A DNA stretch of 64,000 nucleotides from JAENVU01 sp963801105 (GCA_963801105.1 CAWDDH010000003.1:1054001-1118000), one strand, 5' to 3'. Shown: positions 1 to 9,488, counted from the stretch's first letter. The notes: generated by a model not told the origin, from the sequence alone. Numbers and translations are program-made.

Positions 1-2280
1 GAGCGCGCCGACCTCGGCGACGACTACCTCTCGACCGAGCACGTGCTGCTCGCGATGACCAAGGTCGCCGGCGGGGTCGGCGACCTGTTGCGTGGGCTCG
101 GGGTCACGACCGAGGCCGTGCTCGACGCCTTGAAGCAGGTGCGCGGCTCGCACCGCGTGACGTCGGAGAACCCGGAGGAGCAGTACCAGGCGCTCGAGCG
201 GTTCGGCCGGGATCTCACCGAGGAGGCACGAAGGGGCAAGCTCGATCCCGTCATCGGACGTGACGAGGAGATCCGGCGGGTCATCCAGGTGCTGTCGCGC
301 CGGACCAAGAACAACCCGGTGCTCATCGGCGAGCCCGGGGTCGGGAAGACCGCGATCGCGGAGGGCCTCGCGCGGCGCATCATCGAGGGCGACGTCCCCG
401 AGAGCCTGCGCGACAAGCGCCTGATCGCGCTCGACATCGGTGCGATGGTCGCCGGGGCCAAGTACCGCGGTGAGTTCGAGGAGCGGCTCAAGGCCGTGCT
501 CAAGGAGATCGTCGATTCCGACGGCGAGGTCGTGACCTTCATCGACGAGCTGCACACGATCGTCGGTGCCGGGGGCGCGGAAGGCGCGGTCGACGCCGGC
601 AACATGATCAAGCCGATGCTCGCCCGCGGTGAGCTGCGCATGATCGGCGCGACGACGCTGGACGAGTACCGCAAGTACGTGGAGAAGGACCCCGCGCTCG
701 AACGGCGGTTCCAGCAGGTATTCGTCGGCGAGCCCTCGGTCGAGGACACGGTCGCGATCCTGCGCGGGCTGAAGGAGCGCTACGAGGTGCACCACGGTGT
801 CCGCATCCAGGACGCCGCGCTCGTCGCGGCCGCGATCCTGAGCGACCGGTACATCCCTGCCCGCCAGCTCCCGGACAAGGCGATCGACCTCGTCGACGAG
901 TCGGCGTCGCGGCTGCGGATCGAGATCGACTCCATGCCCAACGAGCTCGACGTGGTCGAGCGGCGCATCCGCCAGCTCGAGATCGAGCAGGCGGCACTGG
1001 CCAAGGAGACCGACGAGGCGTCGAAGCAGCGGCTCGCCGCGCTCGAGAGCGAGCTCGCCGAGCTGGGCGAGGAGCGCGACGCGATGACCGCGCAGTGGCA
1101 GCTGGAGAAGGACGCGATCGGCGCGATCCGCGAGCGCAAGGAAGCGCTGGAGGCCGCGCGCACCGACGCCGAGAAGGCCGAGCGTGACGGCGACCTCCAG
1201 CGGGCCGCCGAGTTCCGCTACGGCACCATGCGCGATCTCGAAGCCGAGATCGAGGAGCGCACCGCGCGCTTGAACGAGCTCCAGGGCGGCCACGCCATGT
1301 TGAAGGAGGAGGTCGACGAGGAGGACATCGCCGAGATCGTGTCCAAGTGGACCGGCGTCCCCGTGTCGCGCCTCATGGAGGGTGAGATGGCCAAGCTCGT
1401 CCGCATGGAGGACGAGCTCCACGCACGCGTCGTCGGCCAGGACGACGCGGTGACGGCCGTCGCGAACGCGATCCGTCGGTCGCGTGCCGGACTCTCGGAC
1501 CCGCACCAGCCGATCGGCTCGTTCCTGTTCCTCGGCCCGACCGGCGTCGGCAAGACCGAGCTCGCCCGCACGCTCGCGGACTTCCTGTTCGACGACGAGC
1601 GGGCGATGGTGCGCATCGACATGAGCGAATACATGGAGAAGCACTCCGTGTCCCGTCTCGTCGGCGCGCCTCCGGGCTATGTCGGCTACGAAGAGGGAGG
1701 ACAGCTCACCGAAGCGGTCCGTCGTCGGCCGTACTCGGTGGTCCTGCTCGACGAGGTCGAGAAAGCACACCCGGACGTCTTCAATGTCCTGCTCGCGCTC
1801 ATGGACGACGGTCGCCTCACCGACGGCCAGGGCCGTACGGTGGACTTCACCAACACGGTGCTCATCATGACGAGCAACCTCGGCGCCGGTGGTGACGAGG
1901 TCGCGGTCATGGCGGCCGTGCGGACTCACTTCAAGCCCGAGTTCATCAACCGCGTCGACGAGATCGTCGTCTTCCACCGCCTCGACGAGCGCCACATCGC
2001 TCAGATCGTGGAGATCCAGCTGGACCAGCTGCGCAAGCGGCTGGAGGCCCGTGGGCTCGGGCTTGAGCTCACCGATGCGGCCCGCGAGCATGTCGCGCGG
2101 GTCGGCTATGACCCGGACTTCGGGGCTCGCCCGCTCAAGCGCGTGCTCCAGAAGGAGATCGCGGACCCGATCGCGCTGGAGCTGTTGCAGGGCCACTACG
2201 GCGACGGCGACGTCGTCCAGGTCGACGCCAGTCCCGACGGCCTGGTGTTCCACCGCGCGGATCCCGTCGGCGTGGAGTGA
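1..2280 (+). CDS. clpB: ATP-dependent chaperone ClpB (5' truncated by window edge)
   Basis: Cytosolic AAA+ disaggregase that works with DnaK to resolubilise aggregated protein. The reading frame is open from base 1, which still encodes the end of the Clp N domain (DDYLSTEHVLLAM), so roughly 100 N-terminal residues lie outside the window. Within the 759-residue fragment, Walker A of the first ATPase domain (GEPGVGKT) is near residue 110. A long charged coiled-coil M domain follows at about 300-430. The second Walker A (GPTGVGKT) is near 512, and a C-terminal D2-small domain (PDFGARPLKR) closes the protein. The M domain marks it as ClpB rather than ClpA or ClpC. No start can be chosen here. Confidence 0.95.
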   Translation, partial: ERADLGDDYLSTEHVLLAMTKVAGGVGDLLRGLGVTTEAVLDALKQVRGSHRVTSENPEEQYQALERFGRDLTEEARRGKLDPVIGRDEEIRRVIQVLSRRTKNNPVLIGEPGVGKTAIAEGLARRIIEGDVPESLRDKRLIALDIGAMVAGAKYRGEFEERLKAVLKEIVDSDGEVVTFIDELHTIVGAGGAEGAVDAGNMIKPMLARGELRMIGATTLDEYRKYVEKDPALERRFQQVFVGEPSVEDTVAILRGLKERYEVHHGVRIQDAALVAAAILSDRYIPARQLPDKAIDLVDESASRLRIEIDSMPNELDVVERRIRQLEIEQAALAKETDEASKQRLAALESELAELGEERDAMTAQWQLEKDAIGAIRERKEALEAARTDAEKAERDGDLQRAAEFRYGTMRDLEAEIEERTARLNELQGGHAMLKEEVDEEDIAEIVSKWTGVPVSRLMEGEMAKLVRMEDELHARVVGQDDAVTAVANAIRRSRAGLSDPHQPIGSFLFLGPTGVGKTELARTLADFLFDDERAMVRIDMSEYMEKHSVSRLVGAPPGYVGYEEGGQLTEAVRRRPYSVVLLDEVEKAHPDVFNVLLALMDDGRLTDGQGRTVDFTNTVLIMTSNLGAGGDEVAVMAAVRTHFKPEFINRVDEIVVFHRLDERHIAQIVEIQLDQLRKRLEARGLGLELTDAAREHVARVGYDPDFGARPLKRVLQKEIADPIALELLQGHYGDGDVVQVDASPDGLVFHRADPVGVE

Positions 2281-2328
2281 CGCTCGAAGGCCCCCGCCGA
2301 CCCCGACGACGACCGGGCCCGCCCCGAC

Positions 2329-2334
2329 TAAGAT
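2329..2334 (+). promoter_or_regulatory. possible -10 box upstream of purA
   Basis: TAAGAT matches the actinobacterial TAnnnT -10 pattern and lies about 90 bases before the purA start. No convincing -35 box is visible. If used, the transcript would begin near 2341 and carry the 2363-2390 hairpin in its leader. Confidence 0.3.
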
Positions 2335-2362
2335 GCTCCCAACGTGAGTGCAGTCACGTCCT

Positions 2363-2390
2363 GGACCGGCTCCGACTTCGGAGCCGGTCC
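2363..2390 (+). terminator. strong hairpin between clpB and purA
   Basis: A perfect 12-bp stem (GGACCGGCTCCG / CGGAGCCGGTCC) with an ACTT loop, followed only by CTTT rather than a real T tract. It could terminate clpB transcription or act in the purA leader. The weak T run leaves the role open. Confidence 0.5.
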
Positions 2391-2420
2391 CTTTCGCGCA
2401 ACAGTTGAACGGGGGCGGTC

Positions 2421-3758
2421 GTGCCGGGAGCAGTGATCGTCGGGACCCAGTGGGGCGACGAGGGCAAGGGGCGGTTCACCGACTACCTCGCCAAGGAGGC
2501 CTCGCTCTGCGTCCGCTACCAGGGCGGTCACAACGCCGGCCACACGATCGTGGTCGACGACGAGGTCTTCAAGCTCCAGCTGGTGCCGAGCGGGATCCTC
2601 TACCCCTGGGTGCTCCCGGTCATCGGCAACGGCGTCGTCGTGGATCCGGAGGTCCTGCTCGCCGAGCTGGAGATGCTGGAATCCCGCGGCATCGACAGCC
2701 GCCGTCTGCGTCTGTCGGGCAATGCCCACCTGATCATGCCCTACCACCAGGAGCTCGACCGCCTGAACGAGCGGTACCTCGGCAACGCCAAGCTCGGTAC
2801 CACCAAACGGGGAATCGGCCCGGCCTACGCCGACAAGGCGATGCGCGTGGGGTTGCGCGTCCAGGACCTGCTCGACCCGAAGATCTTCCGCGCCAAGCTC
2901 GACCTCGCGCTGCGTGAGAAGAACGGCGTGCTCACCAAGGTCTACAACCGCCTGCCCGTGGACGCGGACGCGCTGGCCGCGCAGTACCTGGAGCTCGTGC
3001 CCCTGCTCGCGCCGCTGATCGACGACACCGTGCACCTCGTGCACGAGGCACTCGACGCACAGCAATGGGTCCTGTTCGAGGGGGCCCAGGCGACCTTCCT
3101 CGACCTCGACCACGGGACGTATCCGTTCGTCACGTCGAGCAATCCCGTGTCGGGCGCGGTCTGCGCCGGGGCCGGGGCCGGGCCCCGCGACCTCGAGCGC
3201 ATCGTGGGCGTCGTCAAGGCGTACACGACCCGGGTCGGCGCCGGCCCCTTCCCCGCCGAGCTGTTCGAGGGCGATCCCGTGGGCGATCTGCTCGTCGACC
3301 GCGGCGCCGAGTTCGGCACCAACACCAAGCGCCGGCGCCGCACCGGGTGGCTGGACCTGGTGATGGTCAAGCACGCCTCGCGACTCAACACGTGCAGCGA
3401 GCTCGCGATCACCAAGCTCGACGTCCTGTCGCCGCTCGCGGAGCTGAAGGTCTGCGTCGGCTACGTCGGCGAGGACGGCACGCGCTACGACCACGTCCCC
3501 TACCATCAGTCGGTGATCCACAAGGTCAAGCCGATCTACGAGACGTTCCCGGGCTGGGAGTGCGACATCGAGCGGGCCGAGCGCATCGAGGACCTCCCGT
3601 CCGCGGCGCGCGACTACGTTCGCTTCATCGAGGAGTTCACGGGCGTACGCGTCTCCTTCGTCTCCGTCGGTCCTGCCCGGGACCAGACCGTCGTCCTCCC
3701 CGCGCGGCCTAGTGAGCGAGGTCTCGATTCCGATGCGCCGACGCCGCGCGGGGCGTGA
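2421..3758 (+). CDS. purA: Adenylosuccinate synthetase
   Basis: Joins IMP and aspartate with GTP to make adenylosuccinate, the first committed step from IMP to AMP. The 445-residue protein has the family signatures: GDEGKG at 12-17 (GTP/IMP loop), GHNAGHT at 36-42, and a threonine- and arginine-rich region KLGTTKRGIGPAYADK in the middle. Length is normal for the family. The GTG start is chosen because the family begins directly before VIVGTQWGDEGKG. It opens a same-strand purine block; purD follows after 36 bases. Confidence 0.96.
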   Translation: MPGAVIVGTQWGDEGKGRFTDYLAKEASLCVRYQGGHNAGHTIVVDDEVFKLQLVPSGILYPWVLPVIGNGVVVDPEVLLAELEMLESRGIDSRRLRLSGNAHLIMPYHQELDRLNERYLGNAKLGTTKRGIGPAYADKAMRVGLRVQDLLDPKIFRAKLDLALREKNGVLTKVYNRLPVDADALAAQYLELVPLLAPLIDDTVHLVHEALDAQQWVLFEGAQATFLDLDHGTYPFVTSSNPVSGAVCAGAGAGPRDLERIVGVVKAYTTRVGAGPFPAELFEGDPVGDLLVDRGAEFGTNTKRRRRTGWLDLVMVKHASRLNTCSELAITKLDVLSPLAELKVCVGYVGEDGTRYDHVPYHQSVIHKVKPIYETFPGWECDIERAERIEDLPSAARDYVRFIEEFTGVRVSFVSVGPARDQTVVLPARPSERGLDSDAPTPRGA

Positions 3759-3794
3759 GCGGCCCGCGCCGCAGGCGCACGAGCGGGGGTAGCG

Positions 3795-5048
3795 GTGCAG
3801 GTCCTGCTCGTCGGCGGGGGCGGGCGCGAGCATGCGCTCGCCTGGGGGCTCTCCCGGTCGCCCGTCGTGGACGGCGTGGTCGTCGCTCCCGGCAACCCCG
3901 GGATCGCGGCGATCGGGCCGTGCATGGCGCTCGACGACGCGCTCGACAGCCTCGACGTGTTCGACCTCGCGGTCATCGGTCCCGAGGCCCCGCTCGTCGA
4001 GGGCCTCGCCGACGAGCTGCGCGGTGGTGGGGTTCCCGTGTTCGGCCCCTCGCGCGGCGCCGCCCGGCTCGAGGGCTCCAAGTCCTGGATGAAGGAGGTC
4101 CTCGCGGCCGCCGGGGTCCCGACCGCGCGCCACGCCGCGTTCGGGGCCGACGCCGAGCCCGCGGCCCTCGCGTTCCTGGAGACGCTGCCCGGGCTCTACG
4201 TCATCAAGACCGACGGGCTCGCGTCGGGCAAGGGCGTGCTCGTGACCGAGTCCCTCGCCGACGCTCGCGACGCGGTGCGCGACTACCTCGCCGGGCGCGC
4301 GTTCGGCGACGCCGGGCGCACCGTGGTCATCGAGGAAGGCCTCACCGGGCCGGAGCTGTCGCTGCTCGTGCTGTGTGACGGCAGCCTCGAAGGTGTCCCG
4401 CTCGCCCCGGCTCAGGACTTCAAGCGGGTCGGCGACGGCGACACCGGTCCCAACACGGGCGGTATGGGTGCCTACTCACCGGTGCCCGCGGCCGACGCCG
4501 ACGTCGTGCAGCACGTGATGGACCGGGCGGTGGCGCCCACACTCACCGAGCTCGCCCGCCGCGACCTCGAGTACCGCGGCGTGCTCTATACGGGACTCAT
4601 GCTCACCCCGGACGGACCCAAGGTCATCGAGTACAACGTCCGTTTCGGCGATCCGGAGAGTCAGGTCATCGTGCCGCGGCTCGCGAGCGACCTCGCGGTG
4701 CACTGTCTGGAAGCCGCGACCGGGAGGCTCGAGACGAAGGTGGAGTTCGTGGACGACGCGTGCGTGACGGTCGTGCTCGCGACCGAGGGTTACCCGGCGA
4801 CCCCCCGGGCGGGCGACGTGATCACCGGCCTCGACGCAGCCGGAGCGCTCGAGGACGTCGTCGTCTTCCACGCGGGTACGGCGCGGCGCGGTGACGACAT
4901 CGTCACGGCCGGCGGCCGGGTGCTCGCGGTGACCGCCCTGGGTCCGGACGTCGCCGCAGCCCGCGCCCGGGCGTACGAGGCCGCGGCGCTCGTCTCCTGG
5001 CCCGGAAGCCACTTCCGGTCCGACATCGCCGCCGTCCCGACGGTATGA
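3795..5048 (+). CDS. purD: Phosphoribosylamine-glycine ligase (GAR synthetase)
   Basis: Second step of de novo purine synthesis: ATP-dependent ligation of glycine to phosphoribosylamine. The 417-residue ATP-grasp protein begins MQVLLVGGGGREHAL, the typical PurD N terminus. It carries the ATP-grasp elements around VIKTDGLASGKGVLV, the PNTGGMGAYSP loop and EYNVRFGDPE near 280. The GTG start fits the family exactly. It sits between purA and purB and is probably co-transcribed with them. Confidence 0.96.
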   Translation: MQVLLVGGGGREHALAWGLSRSPVVDGVVVAPGNPGIAAIGPCMALDDALDSLDVFDLAVIGPEAPLVEGLADELRGGGVPVFGPSRGAARLEGSKSWMKEVLAAAGVPTARHAAFGADAEPAALAFLETLPGLYVIKTDGLASGKGVLVTESLADARDAVRDYLAGRAFGDAGRTVVIEEGLTGPELSLLVLCDGSLEGVPLAPAQDFKRVGDGDTGPNTGGMGAYSPVPAADADVVQHVMDRAVAPTLTELARRDLEYRGVLYTGLMLTPDGPKVIEYNVRFGDPESQVIVPRLASDLAVHCLEAATGRLETKVEFVDDACVTVVLATEGYPATPRAGDVITGLDAAGALEDVVVFHAGTARRGDDIVTAGGRVLAVTALGPDVAAARARAYEAAALVSWPGSHFRSDIAAVPTV

Positions 5049-5076
5049 AGGTGCCCCGCGAAAGGACCCGACCCGC

Positions 5077-6375
5077 GTGATCCCCCGTTACTCGCTCCCG
5101 GAGATGGCCGCCCTCTTCACCGACGAGGCGAAGTTCGGCGCGTGGCTCGAGGTCGAGATCCTCGCGACGGAGGCCTGGGCCGAGCTCGGGGTGGTGCCGA
5201 AGGAGGCCGCGATCGCCGTCCGCGAGCGTGCCGGCTTCGACGTTGCCGCGATCGACGCGCGCGAGCTCGTGACCGAGCACGACGTGGCCGCGTTCGTCGA
5301 CGTCGTCCAGGAGCGCGTCGGCCAGCCCGAGGGGGCGTGGGTCCATTACGGGCTCACGTCGAGCGACGTCGTCGACACCGCGCTGGCGTTGCAGCTCACC
5401 CGGGCCGCGGATCTCCTGATCGGCGCCGCGGAGGCGCTCGACCACGCGATCACGGCGCGCGCCCACGAGTTCCGGGACACGGCGATGGTCGGTCGGACCC
5501 ACGGCATCCACGCCGAGCCGACCACCTTCGGTGTGAAGCTGGCGCTGTGGGCGCTCCAGGTCCGGCGTGACATCGAACGACTGCGCCGCGCGCGGGCGGG
5601 GATCGCGGTGGGCAAGGTGTCGGGGGCGGTCGGGACGTATTCGAACATCGACCCGCACGTGGAGGCGCACGTGTGCGCGGCGCTCGGGCTCACTGCGGTG
5701 CCGGCGACCCAGGTCCTGGCCCGGGATCGCCACGCGGAGCTGCTCTACGCGTGCGCGTCGGTCGGCGCGACCGTCGAGCAGGCAGCGCTCGAGATCCGCC
5801 ACCTCCAGCGCACCGAGGTCCGCGAGGTCGAGGAGCCGTTCCGGGCCGGGAAGCAGAAGGGTTCCTCGGCGATGCCGCACAAGCGGAATCCGGTGAAGTG
5901 CGAGCAGCTGTGCGGGCTGTCGCGGGTGTTGCGGGCCGATCTCATGGCCGGCCTCGAGGACGTCGCCCTGTGGCACGAGCGCGACATCTCCCACTCCTCG
6001 GTCGAGCGGATCATCCTTCCCGACGCGTGCTTGCTCGCCGACTACCTGCTCGTGAAGATGCGCGGGGTGATCGAGGACATGCACGTCTACCCGGAGCGGA
6101 TGCTCGAGAACCTCGACGCGAGCTACGGCCTGGTCTTCAGCCAGCCGGTGCTGCTCGCGCTGGTCGAGGCGGGACGCTCGCGCGACGACGCGTACCGCAT
6201 GGTGCAACGCAACGCGATGAAGACCTGGGAAGAGCGTCGTCCGTTCCTCGAGGTGCTGCGCGAGGACGACGAGGTCGTCGCGGCGCTCCCGTCCGCCACG
6301 CTCGAAGGCTGCTTCGACCTGAAGCGCGCGGTCGCGAACATCGGCCGGACCTTCGACGTGCTCGACGCGTCATGA
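5077..6375 (+). CDS. purB: Adenylosuccinate lyase
   Basis: Fumarase-superfamily enzyme acting twice in the purine pathway: SAICAR to AICAR, and adenylosuccinate to AMP. The signature loop SSAMPHKRNP starts at residue 263. The 432-residue length and the N terminus (IPRYSLPEMAALFTDEAKFGAWLEVE) are normal. The GTG start is preceded by a GAAAGGA Shine-Dalgarno-like stretch. Its stop overlaps the purC start in an ATGA, so the two are translationally coupled. It makes biological sense next to purC, whose product it uses. Confidence 0.96.
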   Translation: MIPRYSLPEMAALFTDEAKFGAWLEVEILATEAWAELGVVPKEAAIAVRERAGFDVAAIDARELVTEHDVAAFVDVVQERVGQPEGAWVHYGLTSSDVVDTALALQLTRAADLLIGAAEALDHAITARAHEFRDTAMVGRTHGIHAEPTTFGVKLALWALQVRRDIERLRRARAGIAVGKVSGAVGTYSNIDPHVEAHVCAALGLTAVPATQVLARDRHAELLYACASVGATVEQAALEIRHLQRTEVREVEEPFRAGKQKGSSAMPHKRNPVKCEQLCGLSRVLRADLMAGLEDVALWHERDISHSSVERIILPDACLLADYLLVKMRGVIEDMHVYPERMLENLDASYGLVFSQPVLLALVEAGRSRDDAYRMVQRNAMKTWEERRPFLEVLREDDEVVAALPSATLEGCFDLKRAVANIGRTFDVLDAS

Positions 6376-7271
6376 GCGTCGGACTTCCGCACCTCTACTC
6401 CGGCAAGGTCCGGGACCTCTACGACGCAGGCGACGACCGTCTCCTGATGGTCGCATCCGACCGCGTCTCGGTCTTCGACGTGGTCCTGCCCGACCCGATC
6501 CCCGACAAGGGTCGGGTGCTCACCGCGATCTCCTCCTTCTGGTTCGATCTCACCGCGGACCTGTTGCCCAACCACGTGATCAGCGTGGATCCCGCCGACT
6601 TCCCCGCCGCGGCACGCCCGGATGCCGACGGCCGGGCGACCCTGGTTCGGCGGACCGAGCCCGTGCGCATGGAGTGCATCGCCCGCGGCTACCTCTTCGG
6701 TGGCGCCTGGAAGGAGTACCGGGAGTCCGGGACGGTCCAGGGCCGGCCGATGCCGGCCGGGATGCAGGAGGCCGAGCCGCTCCCCGAGCCGCTGTTCACG
6801 CCCACGACGAAGGCCGACACCGGTCACGATCTCCCCATGACCGACGACGCGGCGATCGACCTCGTCGGTGTCCGCACGTTCGAACAGCTGCGCGACGCCG
6901 CGCTCGCGATCTACGCGCGGGGCGCCGAGCACTCGGCCGCGCGGGGGATCCTGCTCGCGGACACCAAGTTCGAGTTCGGGCTCGCGCCCGACGGCACGCT
7001 GCTCCTGATCGACGAGGTCCTCACCCCCGACTCCTCCCGGTACTGGCCGGCCGACTCGTACGAACCGGGCGGCTCACCGCCGAGCTACGACAAGCAGTTC
7101 GTCCGGGACCACTACCTCGCGATCGAGTGGGACCAGACCCCACCCGCACCGTCGCTCCCGGCGTCGGTGATCGAGGGCACACGCGCGCGCTACGTCGAGG
7201 CGTACGAGCGCATCACCGGGCGCGCGTTCGCGGACTGGTTCGGGGCCGGCGGCGCAGGCGGGGCCGGGTAA
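6372..7271 (+). CDS. purC: SAICAR synthetase
   Basis: Ligates aspartate to CAIR to give SAICAR, the substrate of PurB. The protein is about 299 residues. It begins MSVGLPHLYSGKVRDLYDAG, the diagnostic GKVRD(L/I)Y motif of PurC, continues with SDRVSVFDV, and later shows KFEFG and DEVLTPDSSRYWP. Starts upstream in the same frame are shadows inside purB; the ATG overlapping the purB TGA is the natural start. Confidence 0.95.
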   Translation: MSVGLPHLYSGKVRDLYDAGDDRLLMVASDRVSVFDVVLPDPIPDKGRVLTAISSFWFDLTADLLPNHVISVDPADFPAAARPDADGRATLVRRTEPVRMECIARGYLFGGAWKEYRESGTVQGRPMPAGMQEAEPLPEPLFTPTTKADTGHDLPMTDDAAIDLVGVRTFEQLRDAALAIYARGAEHSAARGILLADTKFEFGLAPDGTLLLIDEVLTPDSSRYWPADSYEPGGSPPSYDKQFVRDHYLAIEWDQTPPAPSLPASVIEGTRARYVEAYERITGRAFADWFGAGGAGGAG

Positions 7272-7282
7272 GGTCCAGGGCG

Positions 7283-7537
7283 ATGCCGCACTACGCCGCG
7301 ACCGTCGACATCACGCACCTCCCGGGCATTCTCGATCCTCAGGGCGCCACGATCGACCGGGCGCTCCCGGCCCTCGGATACACGAACGTGAGCCAGGTCA
7401 AGGTGGGCAAGACGATCCGCCTCGTGGTCGATGCCGACTCCGAGGACGCGGCGCGTGAGCAGGTCGACGAGATGTGTCATCGGCTCCTCGCCAACCCGGT
7501 GATCGAGGCGTTCGAGATCTCCCTGGAGCCGTCGTGA
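7283..7537 (+). CDS. purS: Phosphoribosylformylglycinamidine synthase subunit PurS
   Basis: Small (84-residue) bridging subunit of the three-part FGAM synthase PurS-PurQ-PurL used by Gram-positive bacteria and archaea. It begins MPHYAATVDIT and has the family pattern ILDPQGATIDRALPALGY and KTIRLVVD. It lies 11 bases after purC and overlaps purQ by GTGA. A TAAGGT box (7269-7274) spans the purC stop 8 bases before this ATG and could be an internal leaderless promoter, but that may be chance. Confidence 0.93.
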   Translation: MPHYAATVDITHLPGILDPQGATIDRALPALGYTNVSQVKVGKTIRLVVDADSEDAAREQVDEMCHRLLANPVIEAFEISLEPS

Positions 7538-8211
7538 CCGTGAGCGTCGGGGTCGTGCAGTTCCCCGGGACGAACTGCGAGCTCGATGTCGAACACGTGG
7601 TGGAGACCCTCGGTGGTCATGCGGAGCGCCTCTTCCACACGGACGCGACCGTGCGCGGGGTCGACGTCGTGGTGGTCCCGGGCGGGTTCGCCCACGGTGA
7701 CTACCTGCGCGCCGGGGCGATCGCCCGCTTCTCGCCGGTGATGGAAGCGGTCGGGGGCCACGCCCGCGCCGGCGGTGCCGTCGTGGGCATCTGCAACGGG
7801 TTCCAGGTGCTGTGCGAGGCCGGGCTCCTGCCCGGGGCGCTGCAGAAGAACGCCGGGTTGAAGTTCCTGTGCCAGCCGGTCGACCTGCGGGTGGAGACGA
7901 CTGCAACGGTCCTGACCGGCCAGGCGACGCTCGGTCAGGTGCTGCGGATCCCGGTCAACCACTTCGAGGGCAACTACGTCTGCGACGACCGCACCCTCGA
8001 CGCGCTCCGGGCGGAGGAGCGGGTCGTGGTGCGGTACCTGCAGAACCCGAACGGCGCACGGGACGACATCGCCGGGATCTGCAACGAGGGTCGGAACGTC
8101 GTCGGGCTGATGCCCCACCCGGAGCGCGCGTCGGATCCGCTGCTGGGCTCGGCGGACGGTCTCGTCATGATCCGGTCGCTGTTGGCATCGGTCCGGGTCG
8201 CGGCTGCGTGA
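7534..8211 (+). CDS. purQ: FGAM synthase glutaminase subunit PurQ
   Basis: Class I glutamine amidotransferase that feeds ammonia to PurL. The 225-residue protein has the nucleophile Cys at about residue 87 in GICNGFQVLCEAG and the catalytic His/Glu pair in MPHPERA near 195-197. It begins MTVSVGVVQFPGTNCELD, the usual PurQ N terminus, so the GTG overlapping the purS stop is preferred over an in-frame start about 60 bases upstream. It is coupled to pyrE by a further GTGA overlap. Confidence 0.95.
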   Translation: MTVSVGVVQFPGTNCELDVEHVVETLGGHAERLFHTDATVRGVDVVVVPGGFAHGDYLRAGAIARFSPVMEAVGGHARAGGAVVGICNGFQVLCEAGLLPGALQKNAGLKFLCQPVDLRVETTATVLTGQATLGQVLRIPVNHFEGNYVCDDRTLDALRAEERVVVRYLQNPNGARDDIAGICNEGRNVVGLMPHPERASDPLLGSADGLVMIRSLLASVRVAAA

Positions 8212-8769
8212 CCCTGCGCCCGCCCCAGGCCGCGCTGGCCGACGTGCTGCGCGCGCTACGCGATCCGCGAAGGCGAGTTCACACTCAACTCGGGCGCGGT
8301 CTCGCACTGGTACCTCGACGGCCGGCAGGTCAGCTTCCGGGGTGACTGCCTCCGCATCGTCGGCGAGGCGATCATCGACGCGCTGGCGCACGCGGGGATC
8401 GCCGACACCGACTACGACGCAATCGGCGGCCCGGTGGTCGGCGCGGTGCCGGTCGCGCTGGCGGTCGCGCTCGTCACGGGCAAGCCGTCGTTCGCGATCC
8501 GCAAGGAAGCGAAGGACCATGGAGTCGGGGGCCGCATCGCCGGGGTGCTCGAGGCCGGCCAGCGGGTCCTGATCGTGGAGGACACCGCCACCACCGGCAA
8601 GGCCCTGTTCGAGGCGCTCCCCGCGGTCGAGGAGCTCGGTTGCCCGATCGTGGCCGTCTCCCTGCTGCTCGACCGCGGCGGGCAGCTCGGCGCGCGGCTG
8701 GACGAGCACGGGCTCGCATACGTGCCGGTGCTCGGTGCGCCCGACATGGGATACGAGTTCGGGAGCTGA
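8208..8769 (+). CDS. pyrE: Orotate phosphoribosyltransferase, frame broken near 8256
   Basis: Converts orotate and PRPP to OMP in pyrimidine synthesis. The GTG overlapping the purQ stop begins MTLRPPQAALADVLRA. The conserved continuation YAIREGEFTLNSG...WYLDGRQ, the PRPP loop VLIVEDTATTGKAL and the C terminus sit one frame further on. No start codon exists in that second frame before the conserved N-terminal region, so this is one gene with an extra base in the GCGCGC run at about 8251-8256. The repaired product is about 186 residues, normal for PyrE. Either a sequence error or a true null; error is more likely. Confidence 0.85.
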
Positions 8770-8775
8770 GACGCG

Positions 8776-8803
8776 CCGAGGCCGCCCTGAAGGGCGGCCT
8801 CGG
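8776..8803. terminator. Bidirectional terminator-like hairpin
   Basis: A 12-bp perfect stem (CCGAGGCCGCCC / GGGCGGCCTCGG) with a TGAA loop lies between the convergent stops of pyrE and the minus-strand gene at 8827. The position suggests that it ends both transcripts. Confidence 0.65.
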
Positions 8804-8826
8804 ATTCGTCGCGGGTGACGGGCCGG

Positions 8827-9237
8827 TCAGGCGGTGGCCCGACTGATCCCGGCCTTCTTCAGCACCTCGGCCGGGACGCCTGCCTCGCGCCACGTCGCGT
8901 AGGTGATCCCCTTCCGGTCCGAGTACTGCTTGGCGGCCTTCACGAAGCCCTTCTCGACGGCGGAGAGATCGACCGTCGTCCCCATGGTCGCCAACTCGAC
9001 CTCGAGATCGCGCCGCTCCTGGATGAGCTCGACCTTCTTGATCGCCGATGCCTCCGGCAGCGAGGTATTGATGGCCTCGAGGCGCTTCTTCACCGAGTCC
9101 TGCGTTCGCTTGCGACCCCGCTTGGGCTTGTTCTGCTCCAGTGCCTCGAGGTAGTCCCGCACGGCCCGCCCGAGCTCACGGCCCTGTGCGAGGGCGGCCT
9201 TGTGCTCATCGGTCATCTTGGTCTTGCGTCCTGGCAC
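8827..9237 (-). CDS. Small basic AT-hook-like protein of unknown function
   Basis: A 136-residue lysine/arginine-rich protein. It begins MPGRKTKMTDEHKAAL, then has a basic KPKRGRKR patch (AT-hook-like but lacking the GRP core) near residue 46-53. A heptad-like helical stretch follows (VKKRLEAIN...KVELIQERRDLEVELATMG), and the C-terminal tail contains YATWREAGVPAEVLKKAGI. I recall similar actinobacterial hypothetical proteins but no function. The GTG at 9237 is chosen over an in-frame start at 9396 because GGAG lies 6 bases before it and the upstream extension looks non-coding. It sits antisense inside the purine block. Nucleoid or DNA binding is inference. Confidence 0.7.
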   Translation of the reverse strand: MPGRKTKMTDEHKAALAQGRELGRAVRDYLEALEQNKPKRGRKRTQDSVKKRLEAINTSLPEASAIKKVELIQERRDLEVELATMGTTVDLSAVEKGFVKAAKQYSDRKGITYATWREAGVPAEVLKKAGISRATA

Positions 9238-9488
9238 GTTCGGCTCCGATTTTCTTCCACTGGGATATGGGGAAATCCCTGCCGCACCATTGAGGCTAGC
9301 GCGGCAGAACTCCCGTGTCCGGACGTGCCCTGCCGACCCGAAGTTCGGCCGTCCATTGTCGGGGTTTTCGCGCGCCGATGACGGTGATTGCGCCATGCTG
9401 CATTTCCTCTTGAATCAGCAGTTCGGATTGGCGACCGCGCACCGGGCGGGCGCCGTCCTCGTTCGACGGTTCGGGACCGGGCCGTCGG

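Noticed and set aside
2328..4133. Long minus-strand open frame (601 codons) opposite purA and purD
   Set aside because: Composition is the mirror of the real codons (Arg/Gly/Pro-rich, no domain). Such antisense frames are expected at this GC; the same holds for 26537-28456 and 32983-35634 on the minus strand.
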